Origin: a virus
Virus record (IMG/VR): IMGVR_UViG_3300027985_000364
Location: 1 to 28,846 of that record
Length of the DNA: 28,846 bases
Strand: one strand, 5' to 3'
How positions within the stretch are numbered: the first letter of the stretch is position 1; the number at the start of each line of letters is the position of its first letter. Shown in pieces: positions 6,405-14,487 of this stretch. The notes beneath the pieces are model-generated. The model saw only the letters and a list, made by a program, of their open reading frames with translations, ran no database searches and was not told the DNA's origin. The position numbers were made by a program, and so were the translations under genes.

Positions 6405-9029
6405 TTAGCTACCTAACCCTTTCAATTTAGCAATATGTCTGTTTACTCGATTTGGTGTTTGTCTGTACCATGCAGAAGCTTTCAGAGCATCACCCGCAGC
6501 TGAATATTTTCCTTGTGACATAAGACTTAAAAATGTTTTGAATTTTCTTAATCCACCAGGGCCTAATTGATAACATGCTTGAACAAGTACTTGTTGAGCT
6601 TGATACGGTATTTTCATATTATACTGACATGCAATTGCTTTAGCATTTCTAACATGCTTAATTAAATCTTTTTGTAATAACGCAGCACATTCGTCATCAG
6701 TTAAACCTGCACCAAAGTTCTCACCTGCAGTTACTAAATGACCTATGCCTATAGTAGGATAACCTCTAGTATCACGGTATACCCAGAATCTATTATTTCT
6801 ATAGTAACCCAGTCTAGTTTGAATACCTTTTCCGCCCTCATCTGCGGTTATTTCTCTATTTAATTGAGCATCATCGGCTTCAACTATCCAATCTATTGGT
6901 GTTGGATCTGATTTTAACGGTTCCTGATCATCTGGAAGACTTACAGTACCAGAGGTTACACCAGTTTTTGAAGTAGTATTTGATGATATAATTGCTCCAC
7001 TTGATGGATCATTTAATGAACCACTTAAAGGTAATGTAGTAATGATGGTATCAATACCTGTAATTTTAACTAGCCCTGAACTAGTATATCCTGTACTATT
7101 TGATATAGCACAAACTGGATTTGATGTTTGACTCTGTGTTAGTTGTTTGTTTGACGAATCAGAACCGGTACTAGTAATTTCAATATAAAATAAACCTGGA
7201 TCAACTGTTCCCTCGAACCCTGCTAAACTACTTGTATTTTTTCTTATTTCAAATAGCATGGTATTTTTTGCCTTACCAAATACTGTACCAGCAGTAATTT
7301 CTTTTCCTTCTTTAAATTGAGAATCTGTACTTAGTTTTATACCATCATACACTGATTCGTAGCCATCTTGATGATCTACTATAAAAAGAGTACCACTTGA
7401 ATATTTAATTACACCGTTGGCAACTGAAATAACATCAACATCAGTCGGTCCTAAATCAATTGTCCACCCTGTATTATTATCAGTAGTTCCATCGAGCTGT
7501 GTTATATTTTCTCCCCAGTATCCATATTTTTGGATAGTACCAGTAACTGGCATCATATAGCACAAAGCACTTAATGATTTATCCGAAACTTTTCCTATAT
7601 CATTAATTACTGTTGCTCCTACAGCTGATTCAGTTTGAACTTCAATAACATCATTATAGGCTGATGGGCCTAATGAACTTACGCTAACAGAACCAGCAGA
7701 TTGTGGTGATTGAATACTAGGAGACGATCCTGAACCGGTAATTGGAACACTAACAATAGGATCTCCATGGTTGTGCCTATGACTATTTAAGCTAACAGAT
7801 GGTGTAGTAACATCATCGCCTGCATGAATAGCACCACTAAAGTTCATTGATGAACTTACACTCATTGTTCCGCCACCACCCGACATTGCGATACCAGACC
7901 CCGAGATTAATGATATAGACCCACCTTTTACTAATATTGAACCAGATATATTTGTAGAAAGTGAAGATGTTTGTAAATTAAATGAAGAAGAAGACTGCCA
8001 ATTTATTGTACCAGAATTTAAAATATCTAAAGATGACAAATCCTGCTTAAACGCACCTTTTACTCTCAAATTATAATTACCTAGAACATCAACATTATAA
8101 TCACGTTCAGCTAAAATATTTACATCACGTTTTGCTCTTATTGAAACATCTCTATCTCCTAATAGTGTAATATTACCATCAGGATCTAATTCAATTCTAG
8201 CTGTGCCGTCTCGGTTAATAATAAAGATATTCCCTTTTGATTCGGATATCATTATTGTTCCACCACTTCTAGTTCTTAATAATATACCTTCGTATTTTCT
8301 ATCACCTAGAACTGTATCTTTTGATGGTGAACCTTGTTCAGTATTTTGATATTCGTCTGGATTATCGTCCCATGTTTGAGATTTTTCTTCGCCTTCAATA
8401 TAACCATCATCAAGAACAATATGATTACCGCGAGGTGAGCTTAAACCATACACCATATAAGGAACTTGTCTACTGCTAGATCTATCAGCAGTGGACATAT
8501 CATAATCGTATAGCATACGTTGTCTACGTAAACCATCAATTAAATTAACATTTGGATACTCCGCATCGATTGCACTATGCATTGAATTTCTATCGTATTC
8601 TGTTACTGGTAAAGGAGCATCAATTGTAGCAATACTAGGAGTTTTAGTTTTTGGACCAGGAACATTATTAGTCATTCCGTAATCATAAGCGCACCCAAAC
8701 CAATAAGCTTTATCTAATCTTCCGTTAACAAAGAATACAAATACTCTTACATTTATATCAGGAGGAACACCCCAAAAACCATATGACATAGGATAATCTT
8801 CAAACTTAGTAGCAAATGGCTCGCCTTGGGTTCTCCCACCAAATGGTGTTGCATAATCACATGTTATCCACCCAGATTTATTATCTTCTGGTGATGATGA
8901 ACCAACAATCCAAACTTTTAAACGACCCATTTTTTTAGGGTCTCTGTTGTCTTTTACTATAGCTTCTTGTATAAATGACGGATTACTTTGTGATAGCTCA
9001 GTTTTTTGAAATTCTTCAAAACTGCTCAT
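6405..9029 (-). CDS. 5: Baseplate hub spike, gp5-like, with degenerate M23 and C-terminal lysozyme domains (874 aa)
   Basis: This is the cell-puncturing spike at the tail tip. Order of parts: an OB-fold-like domain (about 18-115; IVKDNRDPKKMGRLKVWI at 24-41 is the usual gp5/VgrG start); a linker; a beta-helix-like region (about 245-410) with alternating short strands (GDRDVSIRAKRDVNILAERD); a His-rich tip motif SHRHNH (416-421); a domain resembling peptidase M23/LytM (about 490-616); and a GH24 lysozyme (about 712-874) with catalytic E731, D753 and T759 and PNR near the end. The M23-like part keeps D525 and the DHQDGYESVY and LFEIR strands, but the zinc His positions are occupied by G521, T590 and L592, so it should be inactive. 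In T4 gp5 the lysozyme lies between the OB fold and the helix; here it follows the tip. An AAGGTAGG stretch, about 8 nt upstream, precedes the ATG. Confidence 0.82.
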   Translation of the reverse strand: MSSFEEFQKTELSQSNPSFIQEAIVKDNRDPKKMGRLKVWIVGSSSPEDNKSGWITCDYATPFGGRTQGEPFATKFEDYPMSYGFWGVPPDINVRVFVFFVNGRLDKAYWFGCAYDYGMTNNVPGPKTKTPSIATIDAPLPVTEYDRNSMHSAIDAEYPNVNLIDGLRRQRMLYDYDMSTADRSSSRQVPYMVYGLSSPRGNHIVLDDGYIEGEEKSQTWDDNPDEYQNTEQGSPSKDTVLGDRKYEGILLRTRSGGTIMISESKGNIFIINRDGTARIELDPDGNITLLGDRDVSIRAKRDVNILAERDYNVDVLGNYNLRVKGAFKQDLSSLDILNSGTINWQSSSSFNLQTSSLSTNISGSILVKGGSISLISGSGIAMSGGGGTMSVSSSMNFSGAIHAGDDVTTPSVSLNSHRHNHGDPIVSVPITGSGSSPSIQSPQSAGSVSVSSLGPSAYNDVIEVQTESAVGATVINDIGKVSDKSLSALCYMMPVTGTIQKYGYWGENITQLDGTTDNNTGWTIDLGPTDVDVISVANGVIKYSSGTLFIVDHQDGYESVYDGIKLSTDSQFKEGKEITAGTVFGKAKNTMLFEIRKNTSSLAGFEGTVDPGLFYIEITSTGSDSSNKQLTQSQTSNPVCAISNSTGYTSSGLVKITGIDTIITTLPLSGSLNDPSSGAIISSNTTSKTGVTSGTVSLPDDQEPLKSDPTPIDWIVEADDAQLNREITADEGGKGIQTRLGYYRNNRFWVYRDTRGYPTIGIGHLVTAGENFGAGLTDDECAALLQKDLIKHVRNAKAIACQYNMKIPYQAQQVLVQACYQLGPGGLRKFKTFLSLMSQGKYSAAGDALKASAWYRQTPNRVNRHIAKLKGLGS

Positions 9030-9043
9030 AAATTTAACCTACC

Positions 9044-11338
9044 TTATTTGTTTAAAGATTTTAAAATACCAGCGGCTGTTAGTGTTTGTTTAAAACCTGA
9101 ATTATTAAATGTGCTAGTTACTGATAGTACTCTGTATAAACATTGAGCTAAAACCCCATCAGGATCTTGTGTTGCTATACCAGTATTTTGATTATAATAT
9201 TTGGCTGGATATAGATTTAATAAAAAGCAAGATTCATTTTTAAGCATTTCTAAATCATAATTAGCAAATGATGAAGTTGCTGTTGTATTTTGTGAATTCA
9301 TTGCTTGCTCTAACGCAGCATTAATATTTTTATCGCTAGGTCCTAACCAATGCGGATCACCAACAACACCGAGAGTAATTGATAATAAAGTACCTGAACT
9401 ATAATAGTTTGAGCGTATCATACGTTTTTCTATTTCTGCTTTGTGACTATTAGCATCATCAGTTCCTGATGTTATATCTCTAATGTTTTTACTACTGTAT
9501 CTAGGACTAATTATTAACCCTTCATCATAGGCTAAGTCTAAATCATCAAATGTAAGAACTTTTGTTGTTTTTGCATTTGATTTTAAATATGTCATTATAG
9601 TGCTTTGTAATGACTCACCTTCAGTTGGTGTTGTAGTACTTGGTGTTAATTTGGTGCTAACTGTTGAATCTGTTTTATCTGACGATAATTTATTTTGTGG
9701 TTGTGTTGTTGTTGCACCGTACGCTCTTGTTTCTCTTCCGACAAGAATAGGATCAACTGGTGAATACTGAGAACGTTTTACGCCTTTTCTGTTATGTGAA
9801 TCATACTGCCCTATTATATTCCTAGTAATTGAGACTTGAGCTGCGGTATTAAAATCATAATCAAAATTTAAAATTTCAGTATTAAGCCCACTCCACAAAT
9901 AATCATATCGTTTAATTCTTAAATTTGAATTTTTTTTGTGTCCTTTTTGCAGCTCAGTAATTAAATCCTGAACGGTACTTTCTCTATAATCAGACACAGT
10001 TTGATTTTCATATTTTGAAATTTTTACAATATGAAGTATAATTCCATAAGCACCGCTATTATGATCATCATCGTAGCCTAGATATTTATTTTCAATAATA
10101 ACATCAGCAAATGTACATCTAGTCTTATCTTTAGTGTCTTCAGGATCTTGAGTACTAGATAATATATTGTTAATCATATTAGCATACGTATCACTTGATT
10201 TAAATGTGAATTTTTTTGCTGATGGTGATTTATTGTTATTATCAGAAGATGGATCTTGTTGTGGATCAGTTAAAATTTTATATTGTGCTATTTCAGGATC
10301 AACATTAAAGGTTATATAAGTATTTGATGTTACTTTATTTCCGAACTTCTTTGGCCAGTTTGGATATATTGATGCTAATGATTTATTACATTGCTTTTCT
10401 AATTCTTTAACAGCTTCACCAAATGTACTAGGCGCAGTGAATTCAATATTTTGGCCAGCTACTGAACTAGATTCGTCTTTGGTGTTTACTACTTTTGAAC
10501 CAATATGTCTAAGAAGAGTTATACCATAAACTGTTTGAGAACCTCCAGAAGAGACTTTACATGATGAGTTAGCAATTGAACAAGCCCAAAGTCTTGTTTC
10601 TGGTAATGTATAAGGAAGATGCGTAGTTGAATCGTATCCAACAAAACCAATCTCAACAAATAAAGGCAAATCGCCAAAATTACTACCATAACCCAACGCC
10701 TGAACAGCTAATTGCAAATCATCAAAAAGTTTTAAAGATCCTATTTCTGTTAATTTAACTTCTATTGTAGTAATAGTACCATTTTTTGTATACACTGACC
10801 CTGATGGCAATGTATTAACCACCACTTCATCTATTGAATAATGGCTTGTTAAACCAGTCTCAGCTAATATATATTGAGTTAATGTACTAGCTTCTCTATC
10901 GTTTTGATACGCTAAAAAATCTTCACAAGATACTGCGAATATTTTACATCTCCATGATACGTTTTCTCCAATTAACAAAGGGTTTGTATAACCATCAAGC
11001 AATGAATTTAAATCAACATCAGATACAGTACTATAATCTGCATCTGACGGATCTGCTTTGAAATTATTACCCGTATCTGCACTTGAATTAACGCTAGTCG
11101 AAGATGACGTTATTAAAGATGGAGAGGTTCCTTTTACTCGTTTCTCTGAAGCATAAGATGCTTCCATTTCTTTAACTGTGCTAAAGTTGGCGCTCCAATC
11201 GGATGCTTTTCCTTGTGCTGCTGCATTTTTAGCTGAAGCATAGACATATGAATTATTAGATGAAGTGTTAGATCCTTCAGTTGACACTGAAGAATTTGAA
11301 GAATTATTAAAAAACGCACTCCAATTTGATGTAGCCAT
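9044..11338 (-). CDS. Probable baseplate hub protein, gp27-like by position (764 aa)
   Basis: The first 110 residues are low-complexity Ser/Asn/Thr, followed by a folded region. The part LPLFVEIGFVGYD (about 222-234), followed by LWACSIANSSCKVSSGGSQTVYG (not quoted in full), resembles the strands of hub proteins that carry the tail tube on the spike. The gene lies directly before the gp5-like gene and directly after gp53, where a gp27-type protein would be expected. T4 gp27 has only 391 residues, so this would be a much enlarged version. No enzymatic motif was seen. The ATG is 4 nt from the gp53 stop, with AGGATC as ribosome binding site. The assignment rests mainly on position and general strand pattern. 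Another large hub or baseplate protein is possible. Confidence 0.45.
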   Translation of the reverse strand: MATSNWSAFFNNSSNSSVSTEGSNTSSNNSYVYASAKNAAAQGKASDWSANFSTVKEMEASYASEKRVKGTSPSLITSSSTSVNSSADTGNNFKADPSDADYSTVSDVDLNSLLDGYTNPLLIGENVSWRCKIFAVSCEDFLAYQNDREASTLTQYILAETGLTSHYSIDEVVVNTLPSGSVYTKNGTITTIEVKLTEIGSLKLFDDLQLAVQALGYGSNFGDLPLFVEIGFVGYDSTTHLPYTLPETRLWACSIANSSCKVSSGGSQTVYGITLLRHIGSKVVNTKDESSSVAGQNIEFTAPSTFGEAVKELEKQCNKSLASIYPNWPKKFGNKVTSNTYITFNVDPEIAQYKILTDPQQDPSSDNNNKSPSAKKFTFKSSDTYANMINNILSSTQDPEDTKDKTRCTFADVIIENKYLGYDDDHNSGAYGIILHIVKISKYENQTVSDYRESTVQDLITELQKGHKKNSNLRIKRYDYLWSGLNTEILNFDYDFNTAAQVSITRNIIGQYDSHNRKGVKRSQYSPVDPILVGRETRAYGATTTQPQNKLSSDKTDSTVSTKLTPSTTTPTEGESLQSTIMTYLKSNAKTTKVLTFDDLDLAYDEGLIISPRYSSKNIRDITSGTDDANSHKAEIEKRMIRSNYYSSGTLLSITLGVVGDPHWLGPSDKNINAALEQAMNSQNTTATSSFANYDLEMLKNESCFLLNLYPAKYYNQNTGIATQDPDGVLAQCLYRVLSVTSTFNNSGFKQTLTAAGILKSLNK

Positions 11339-11342
11339 AACT

Positions 11343-11642
11343 TTAAGATCCTATTATTTTTTGTAGTCTAGTATTACTAGGAACACGGATTGTTGTACCA
11401 GTTGTAAAATCATAAACTGGATCAACTAAAGTGTTTTTATTAAGAATAGCAAAAACCCAGTAAAGTTTTTCATTATCATACAATTCTTTAGCTAACACCC
11501 ATGGTTTTAAATTATAGGTGCTAGTAATTGTAAAATATAAATCATCATCGGCTTGTGGGATATCAATAGGTGTTATTATATCTAGATACCACGATTGAGA
11601 AGTTTTATAGTAAGGTGAATAATTTGAATATGTACTACTCAT
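11343..11642 (-). CDS. 53: Baseplate wedge protein gp53-like (99 aa)
   Basis: gp53 links wedges together in the inner baseplate. The whole protein follows the family pattern: aromatic N-terminus SNYSPYYKTSQSWYLDI, then IDIPQADDDLYFTITSTYN (25-43), LAKELYDNEKLYWVFAILN (50-68), DPVYDFTTG (74-82) and IRVPSN (85-90). The pattern Y-x-x-[KR]-P-x-x-L-A-x-x-L-Y and WVFAxxN is characteristic. It is shorter than T4 gp53 (196 aa), as is common in T4-related phages outside the enteric group. The ATG overlaps the stop of the gene upstream by one base (TAATG), and the hub-like gene follows after 4 nt, so all three genes are likely to be co-translated. Confidence 0.85.
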   Translation of the reverse strand: MSSTYSNYSPYYKTSQSWYLDIITPIDIPQADDDLYFTITSTYNLKPWVLAKELYDNEKLYWVFAILNKNTLVDPVYDFTTGTTIRVPSNTRLQKIIGS

Positions 11643-12463
11643 TAAATAAATCCTCCAGATGTTAATAAATTACCGTTTTTAAATGCAGCTAAGTCAAATG
11701 AATCAGTTGTCCATTGCGCAGTTGGCTGCTCTTCTAGAGTAATTGAAATATTCATCTTACTAGGAACCCAAACTCTATCTTGTTGTTGGGTTGATTTGGT
11801 ATAATAATTTGAAATACTCTTTAATAGAGTAGCAACTGTTTGTTGAGTACCAGCTGTAATTGGAACTTGGATATAATCAACATCGTTTTGTAACGTAAAA
11901 TGAACATTTTTAATTATCACTGAGATATCATTGTACATTAATGAGCCATACCCAGAAAATAAAAGTATTGGAGGAGGTGTTCCTGCTTGGGTTGAATTTT
12001 TACCAAAATCAACCATAGTACTAGTTCTTAAAAATGTTATTATAGCTAAAAGATAGGCTGCTTCTGTTGCATTGTTTACAAAAAAATCACCAGTTACTTG
12101 AAGAACAACATTATCTGTATGTTCAAAGTTATTAAATTTTACTATTCCGTGAGCTGGCTCATACGAGCTATATCTTACTGAGTGTGTTTCTGAAATTGTT
12201 GGAGTATTCATCCACACCATTCCAGTTGTACTTCTAAGTATATTCATGATTCCGGTTGTACTACCGTACACGTAATTTTCAGCGCCAGGTTTAGCTCTTA
12301 ATCTTACTCTTCTGTCTATATTTGCAGCAGATGATGTTGAACTTTCTAATAGTGAAGACGCAGATGATGTAAATTGAGACGAAATATTTGACGAACTCAC
12401 TAAAACTGGAGTATTAACCTCACTTGATGAATATACGGGAATCCCGTTTGGACCTACATACAT
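11642..12463 (-). CDS. Probable tail-tube cap/initiator protein (gp48/gp54-like, 273 aa)
   Basis: The N-terminal 50 residues are a Ser-rich linker. The folded part starts at RRVRLRAKPG (51-60). The stretches TGDFFVNNATEAAYLLAIITF (partly, 124-144), AGTPPPILLFSGYG (160-173) and LQNDVDYIQVPI (191-202) form a tube-protein-like fold: an aromatic strand, a helix, then GTPPP-x-L-x-F and DVDY. I associate this with the baseplate proteins on which the tail tube is built in T4-related phages, where gp54 and gp48 do this job. The location directly upstream of gp53 and the hub supports this. It is the first gene of the leftward baseplate operon, with an AAAGGAG ribosome binding site and a late promoter box. 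I cannot tell gp48 from gp54. Confidence 0.5.
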   Translation of the reverse strand: MYVGPNGIPVYSSSEVNTPVLVSSSNISSQFTSSASSLLESSTSSAANIDRRVRLRAKPGAENYVYGSTTGIMNILRSTTGMVWMNTPTISETHSVRYSSYEPAHGIVKFNNFEHTDNVVLQVTGDFFVNNATEAAYLLAIITFLRTSTMVDFGKNSTQAGTPPPILLFSGYGSLMYNDISVIIKNVHFTLQNDVDYIQVPITAGTQQTVATLLKSISNYYTKSTQQQDRVWVPSKMNISITLEEQPTAQWTTDSFDLAAFKNGNLLTSGGFI

Positions 12464-12491
12464 ATATAAACTCCTTTGTTTCTTATATTGA

Positions 12492-12499
12492 TATTTAGA
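12492..12499 (-). promoter_or_regulatory. Late promoter box of the leftward baseplate operon
   Basis: On the minus strand the sequence reads TCTAAATA (7 of 8 to T4 TATAAATA), ending 28 nt before the ATG at 12463. Confidence 0.55.
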
Positions 12500-12538
12500 T
12501 AATGAGAGTATTAATCTTATATTGGAAACAATCTGCGT

Positions 12539-12544
12539 TATAAT
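12539..12544 (+). promoter_or_regulatory. Sigma70-type -10 box of the gp55-47-46 operon
   Basis: A perfect TATAAT lies 31 nt before the ATG at 12576. The -35 region at 16-17 bp spacing is weak (TTATAT), and I did not see a T4 MotA box (TGCTT). Host polymerase alone or with a phage activator could use it. Confidence 0.5.
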
Positions 12545-12575
12545 GTAGAATAAATGTACTAAGAAAGGTATTGTT

Positions 12576-13472
12576 ATGTTTAAAAAACCTTTAAAACGAA
12601 TTAATTATCTTAACAACCATGATATTTTAGTAGAGATACATAAATCAAAAATGTCATTTTGTTATTGCGATGCACCAGAATATTTTTATTATGATATCAT
12701 CCTTAATGATATTAATGACATCACTTTTGAACTTGCAGAAAAAGTTATTCCTCAGCGTGTAAAACGTATTAATGAAACAATTATTAGATCTTATCAAAAG
12801 ACAAATTCATGTACTATTAGAACTGCTATGAGTGCATGTAATAACTTAGGTATGTTAATTGCCGACGAAACTGTATCCCCATATGATGTTGTTTTTCGTG
12901 TAATGACTACTGATCATATTCCAGATGAATATGCTATTACTGATAAGACTCGAAATATTAAATTGAATTTTAACTCATTTAAACACTTCGTAATTACTGT
13001 AGATGGTGAATTAAAGGAAGTTGCTAGATCTCATTGGGATGGCAATTTTAATTCAGGTGAGTTTTCGTTGTTTCATGGGCACTTAACTAATGAACTCGGT
13101 AAGATGTTTATTATGCTCACTGATAAGATTGCAACTAAGCCGAATTATAGAGGTTATACATTTCTTGACGAAATGAAAGCTGATGCAAGATTTCAATTAA
13201 CAAAAAACGCATTACTTTTTAATGAATCACAAACACCAAATAAAGTAATGAAGAAAATGCACAACCTTGAAAAAAGTGCAAATCCAAATCCATTTGCATA
13301 TTATACCACTATTGTTAATAATTCATTTAAAGCTATTTTAAACTCAGAAAAGAAAATTAGAGATTTTAGAGATGATATGCTTGAAGATTTAGGATTCAGC
13401 CCTAGCGCTACTAGACAAAATGAAATGGAACAACGCATGTTAGACCAAAAAGGTAATAATAATGGTATTTAA
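12576..13472 (+). CDS. 55: Late-transcription sigma factor, gp55-like, with a long insertion (298 aa)
   Basis: T4 gp55 is a minimal sigma factor that lets RNA polymerase recognise TATAAATA late promoters. Two blocks align with it. The N-terminus RINYLNNHDILVEI (8-21) matches T4 YNYVNNKELLQAI. Residues about 171-260 match the sigma region 2 part: LGKMFIMLTDKIATKPNYRGY, then EMKADARFQLTKNALLFNES and PNPFAYYTTIVNNSFKAI, compared with T4 SGYTQSWKQEMIADGIEAS and KNPHAYITQACFNAFVQRI. T4 gp55 has 185 residues. The extra length lies mainly between these blocks, about residues 30-165, a domain I do not recognise. Six boxes of the expected kind in this window support the role. Its end overlaps the next gene by 11 nt. 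Confidence 0.78.
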   Translation: MFKKPLKRINYLNNHDILVEIHKSKMSFCYCDAPEYFYYDIILNDINDITFELAEKVIPQRVKRINETIIRSYQKTNSCTIRTAMSACNNLGMLIADETVSPYDVVFRVMTTDHIPDEYAITDKTRNIKLNFNSFKHFVITVDGELKEVARSHWDGNFNSGEFSLFHGHLTNELGKMFIMLTDKIATKPNYRGYTFLDEMKADARFQLTKNALLFNESQTPNKVMKKMHNLEKSANPNPFAYYTTIVNNSFKAILNSEKKIRDFRDDMLEDLGFSPSATRQNEMEQRMLDQKGNNNGI

Positions 13473-14478
13473 AAAAGCTGTTCAGTTTACTGATATTCAT
13501 CTCGGATTAAAAGGTAATAGTAAAGAACATAATAATTTGTGTATTGAATACATTAATTGGCTAATTACTGAATCTAAAGAGTTTGGTGCTGAAACTTGTA
13601 TATTTAATGGTGATTTATTCCATCAACGAAATGCAATTAATGTTCTAACATTTGATTATGGTATTAAATTAATGGAATTGCTTTCTCAAAATTTTGAGAA
13701 AGTATACCTAGTGGTTGGTAACCATGATTTGTTTTATAGAACATCACGAAACGTGCATAGTTTAGGATTTGCAAAGAAATATAGCAACATTCATGTTGTT
13801 GATGAAATAACAAAAATTGACGATTGCTTATTTCTTCCATTTCTCGTTAAAGATGAACATAAAAACTTAGATTTAACTAATGTTAAATATGTATTCGGGC
13901 ATTTAGAATTACCGGGGTATATGTTAAACAACATGATTCAAATGCCAGATACTGGAAAAGAAACTGATGAAATGTTTAACACTTGTGAATACGTCTTTAG
14001 TGGGCACTTTCATAAACGGCAAGTAAAAACATTAAAATCTGGAACTGAGATACATTATATTGGTAATACATTCCCTCATAATTTTAGTGATTCGTGGGAT
14101 GATAAGCGCGGATTAGTTTTATTAGAATATAATTCAGCTCCTATCTACCGAGATTGGGATGATTGTCCTAAGTATAAAGACGGGCAATTGAGTGCTATAT
14201 TACAAGATCACGAATATTATTGCGGGTACAGAACAACATTAAAAGCTAATTTAGATATGGATATATCTATAGAAGATATTAATTTTATTCGTGAAATATT
14301 TAAGCAAAAATACAATATGACAGATTTTATTATTAGAGGTGGTAATATGTCTGTTGATGGTATTGTTGATGAAGAATGCGAAATATTAAGTGTTGATCAA
14401 GTAGTGAACGCTCAGCTAGAAAAACTTGAAACAACCTTTAATAAGAATTTATTAATAGACATTTATAATTCACTGTAA
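13462..14478 (+). CDS. 47: Recombination nuclease subunit gp47 (Mre11/SbcD-type, 338 aa)
   Basis: It is the nuclease partner of gp46. Together they resect DNA ends for recombination-dependent replication. The metallophosphoesterase motifs are all present: D11-x-H13 (FTDIHLG), G50-D51 (NGDLFHQR), G86-N-H-D89 (VVGNHD), H147 (FGHLE) and G181-H-F-H184 (SGHFHKR). Length is almost the same as T4 gp47 (339 aa). The ATG lies within the last codons of the sigma gene in another frame, with AAAGG upstream, so translation is probably coupled. The gp46 gene follows after 9 nt. Confidence 0.93.
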   Translation: MVFKKAVQFTDIHLGLKGNSKEHNNLCIEYINWLITESKEFGAETCIFNGDLFHQRNAINVLTFDYGIKLMELLSQNFEKVYLVVGNHDLFYRTSRNVHSLGFAKKYSNIHVVDEITKIDDCLFLPFLVKDEHKNLDLTNVKYVFGHLELPGYMLNNMIQMPDTGKETDEMFNTCEYVFSGHFHKRQVKTLKSGTEIHYIGNTFPHNFSDSWDDKRGLVLLEYNSAPIYRDWDDCPKYKDGQLSAILQDHEYYCGYRTTLKANLDMDISIEDINFIREIFKQKYNMTDFIIRGGNMSVDGIVDEECEILSVDQVVNAQLEKLETTFNKNLLIDIYNSL

Positions 14479-14487
14479 GGGCAAAGA

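Larger units (their letters stand above)
12464..12575. promoter_or_regulatory. Divergent control region between late baseplate operon and sigma/recombination operon
   Basis: This 112-nt gap separates two divergent operons. To the left is the late-type box. To the right is a TATAAT box with a ribosome binding site AAGAAAGG in front of the gp55-like gene. The two classes of box imply that the two sides are switched on at different times. Confidence 0.6.

Noticed and set aside
12549-12556. AATAAATG in front of the gp55-like gene as a late promoter
   Set aside because: It departs from the motif at the last base and leaves only 19 nt to the ATG, outside the 28-30 nt of the six accepted sites. The TATAAT just upstream fits better.
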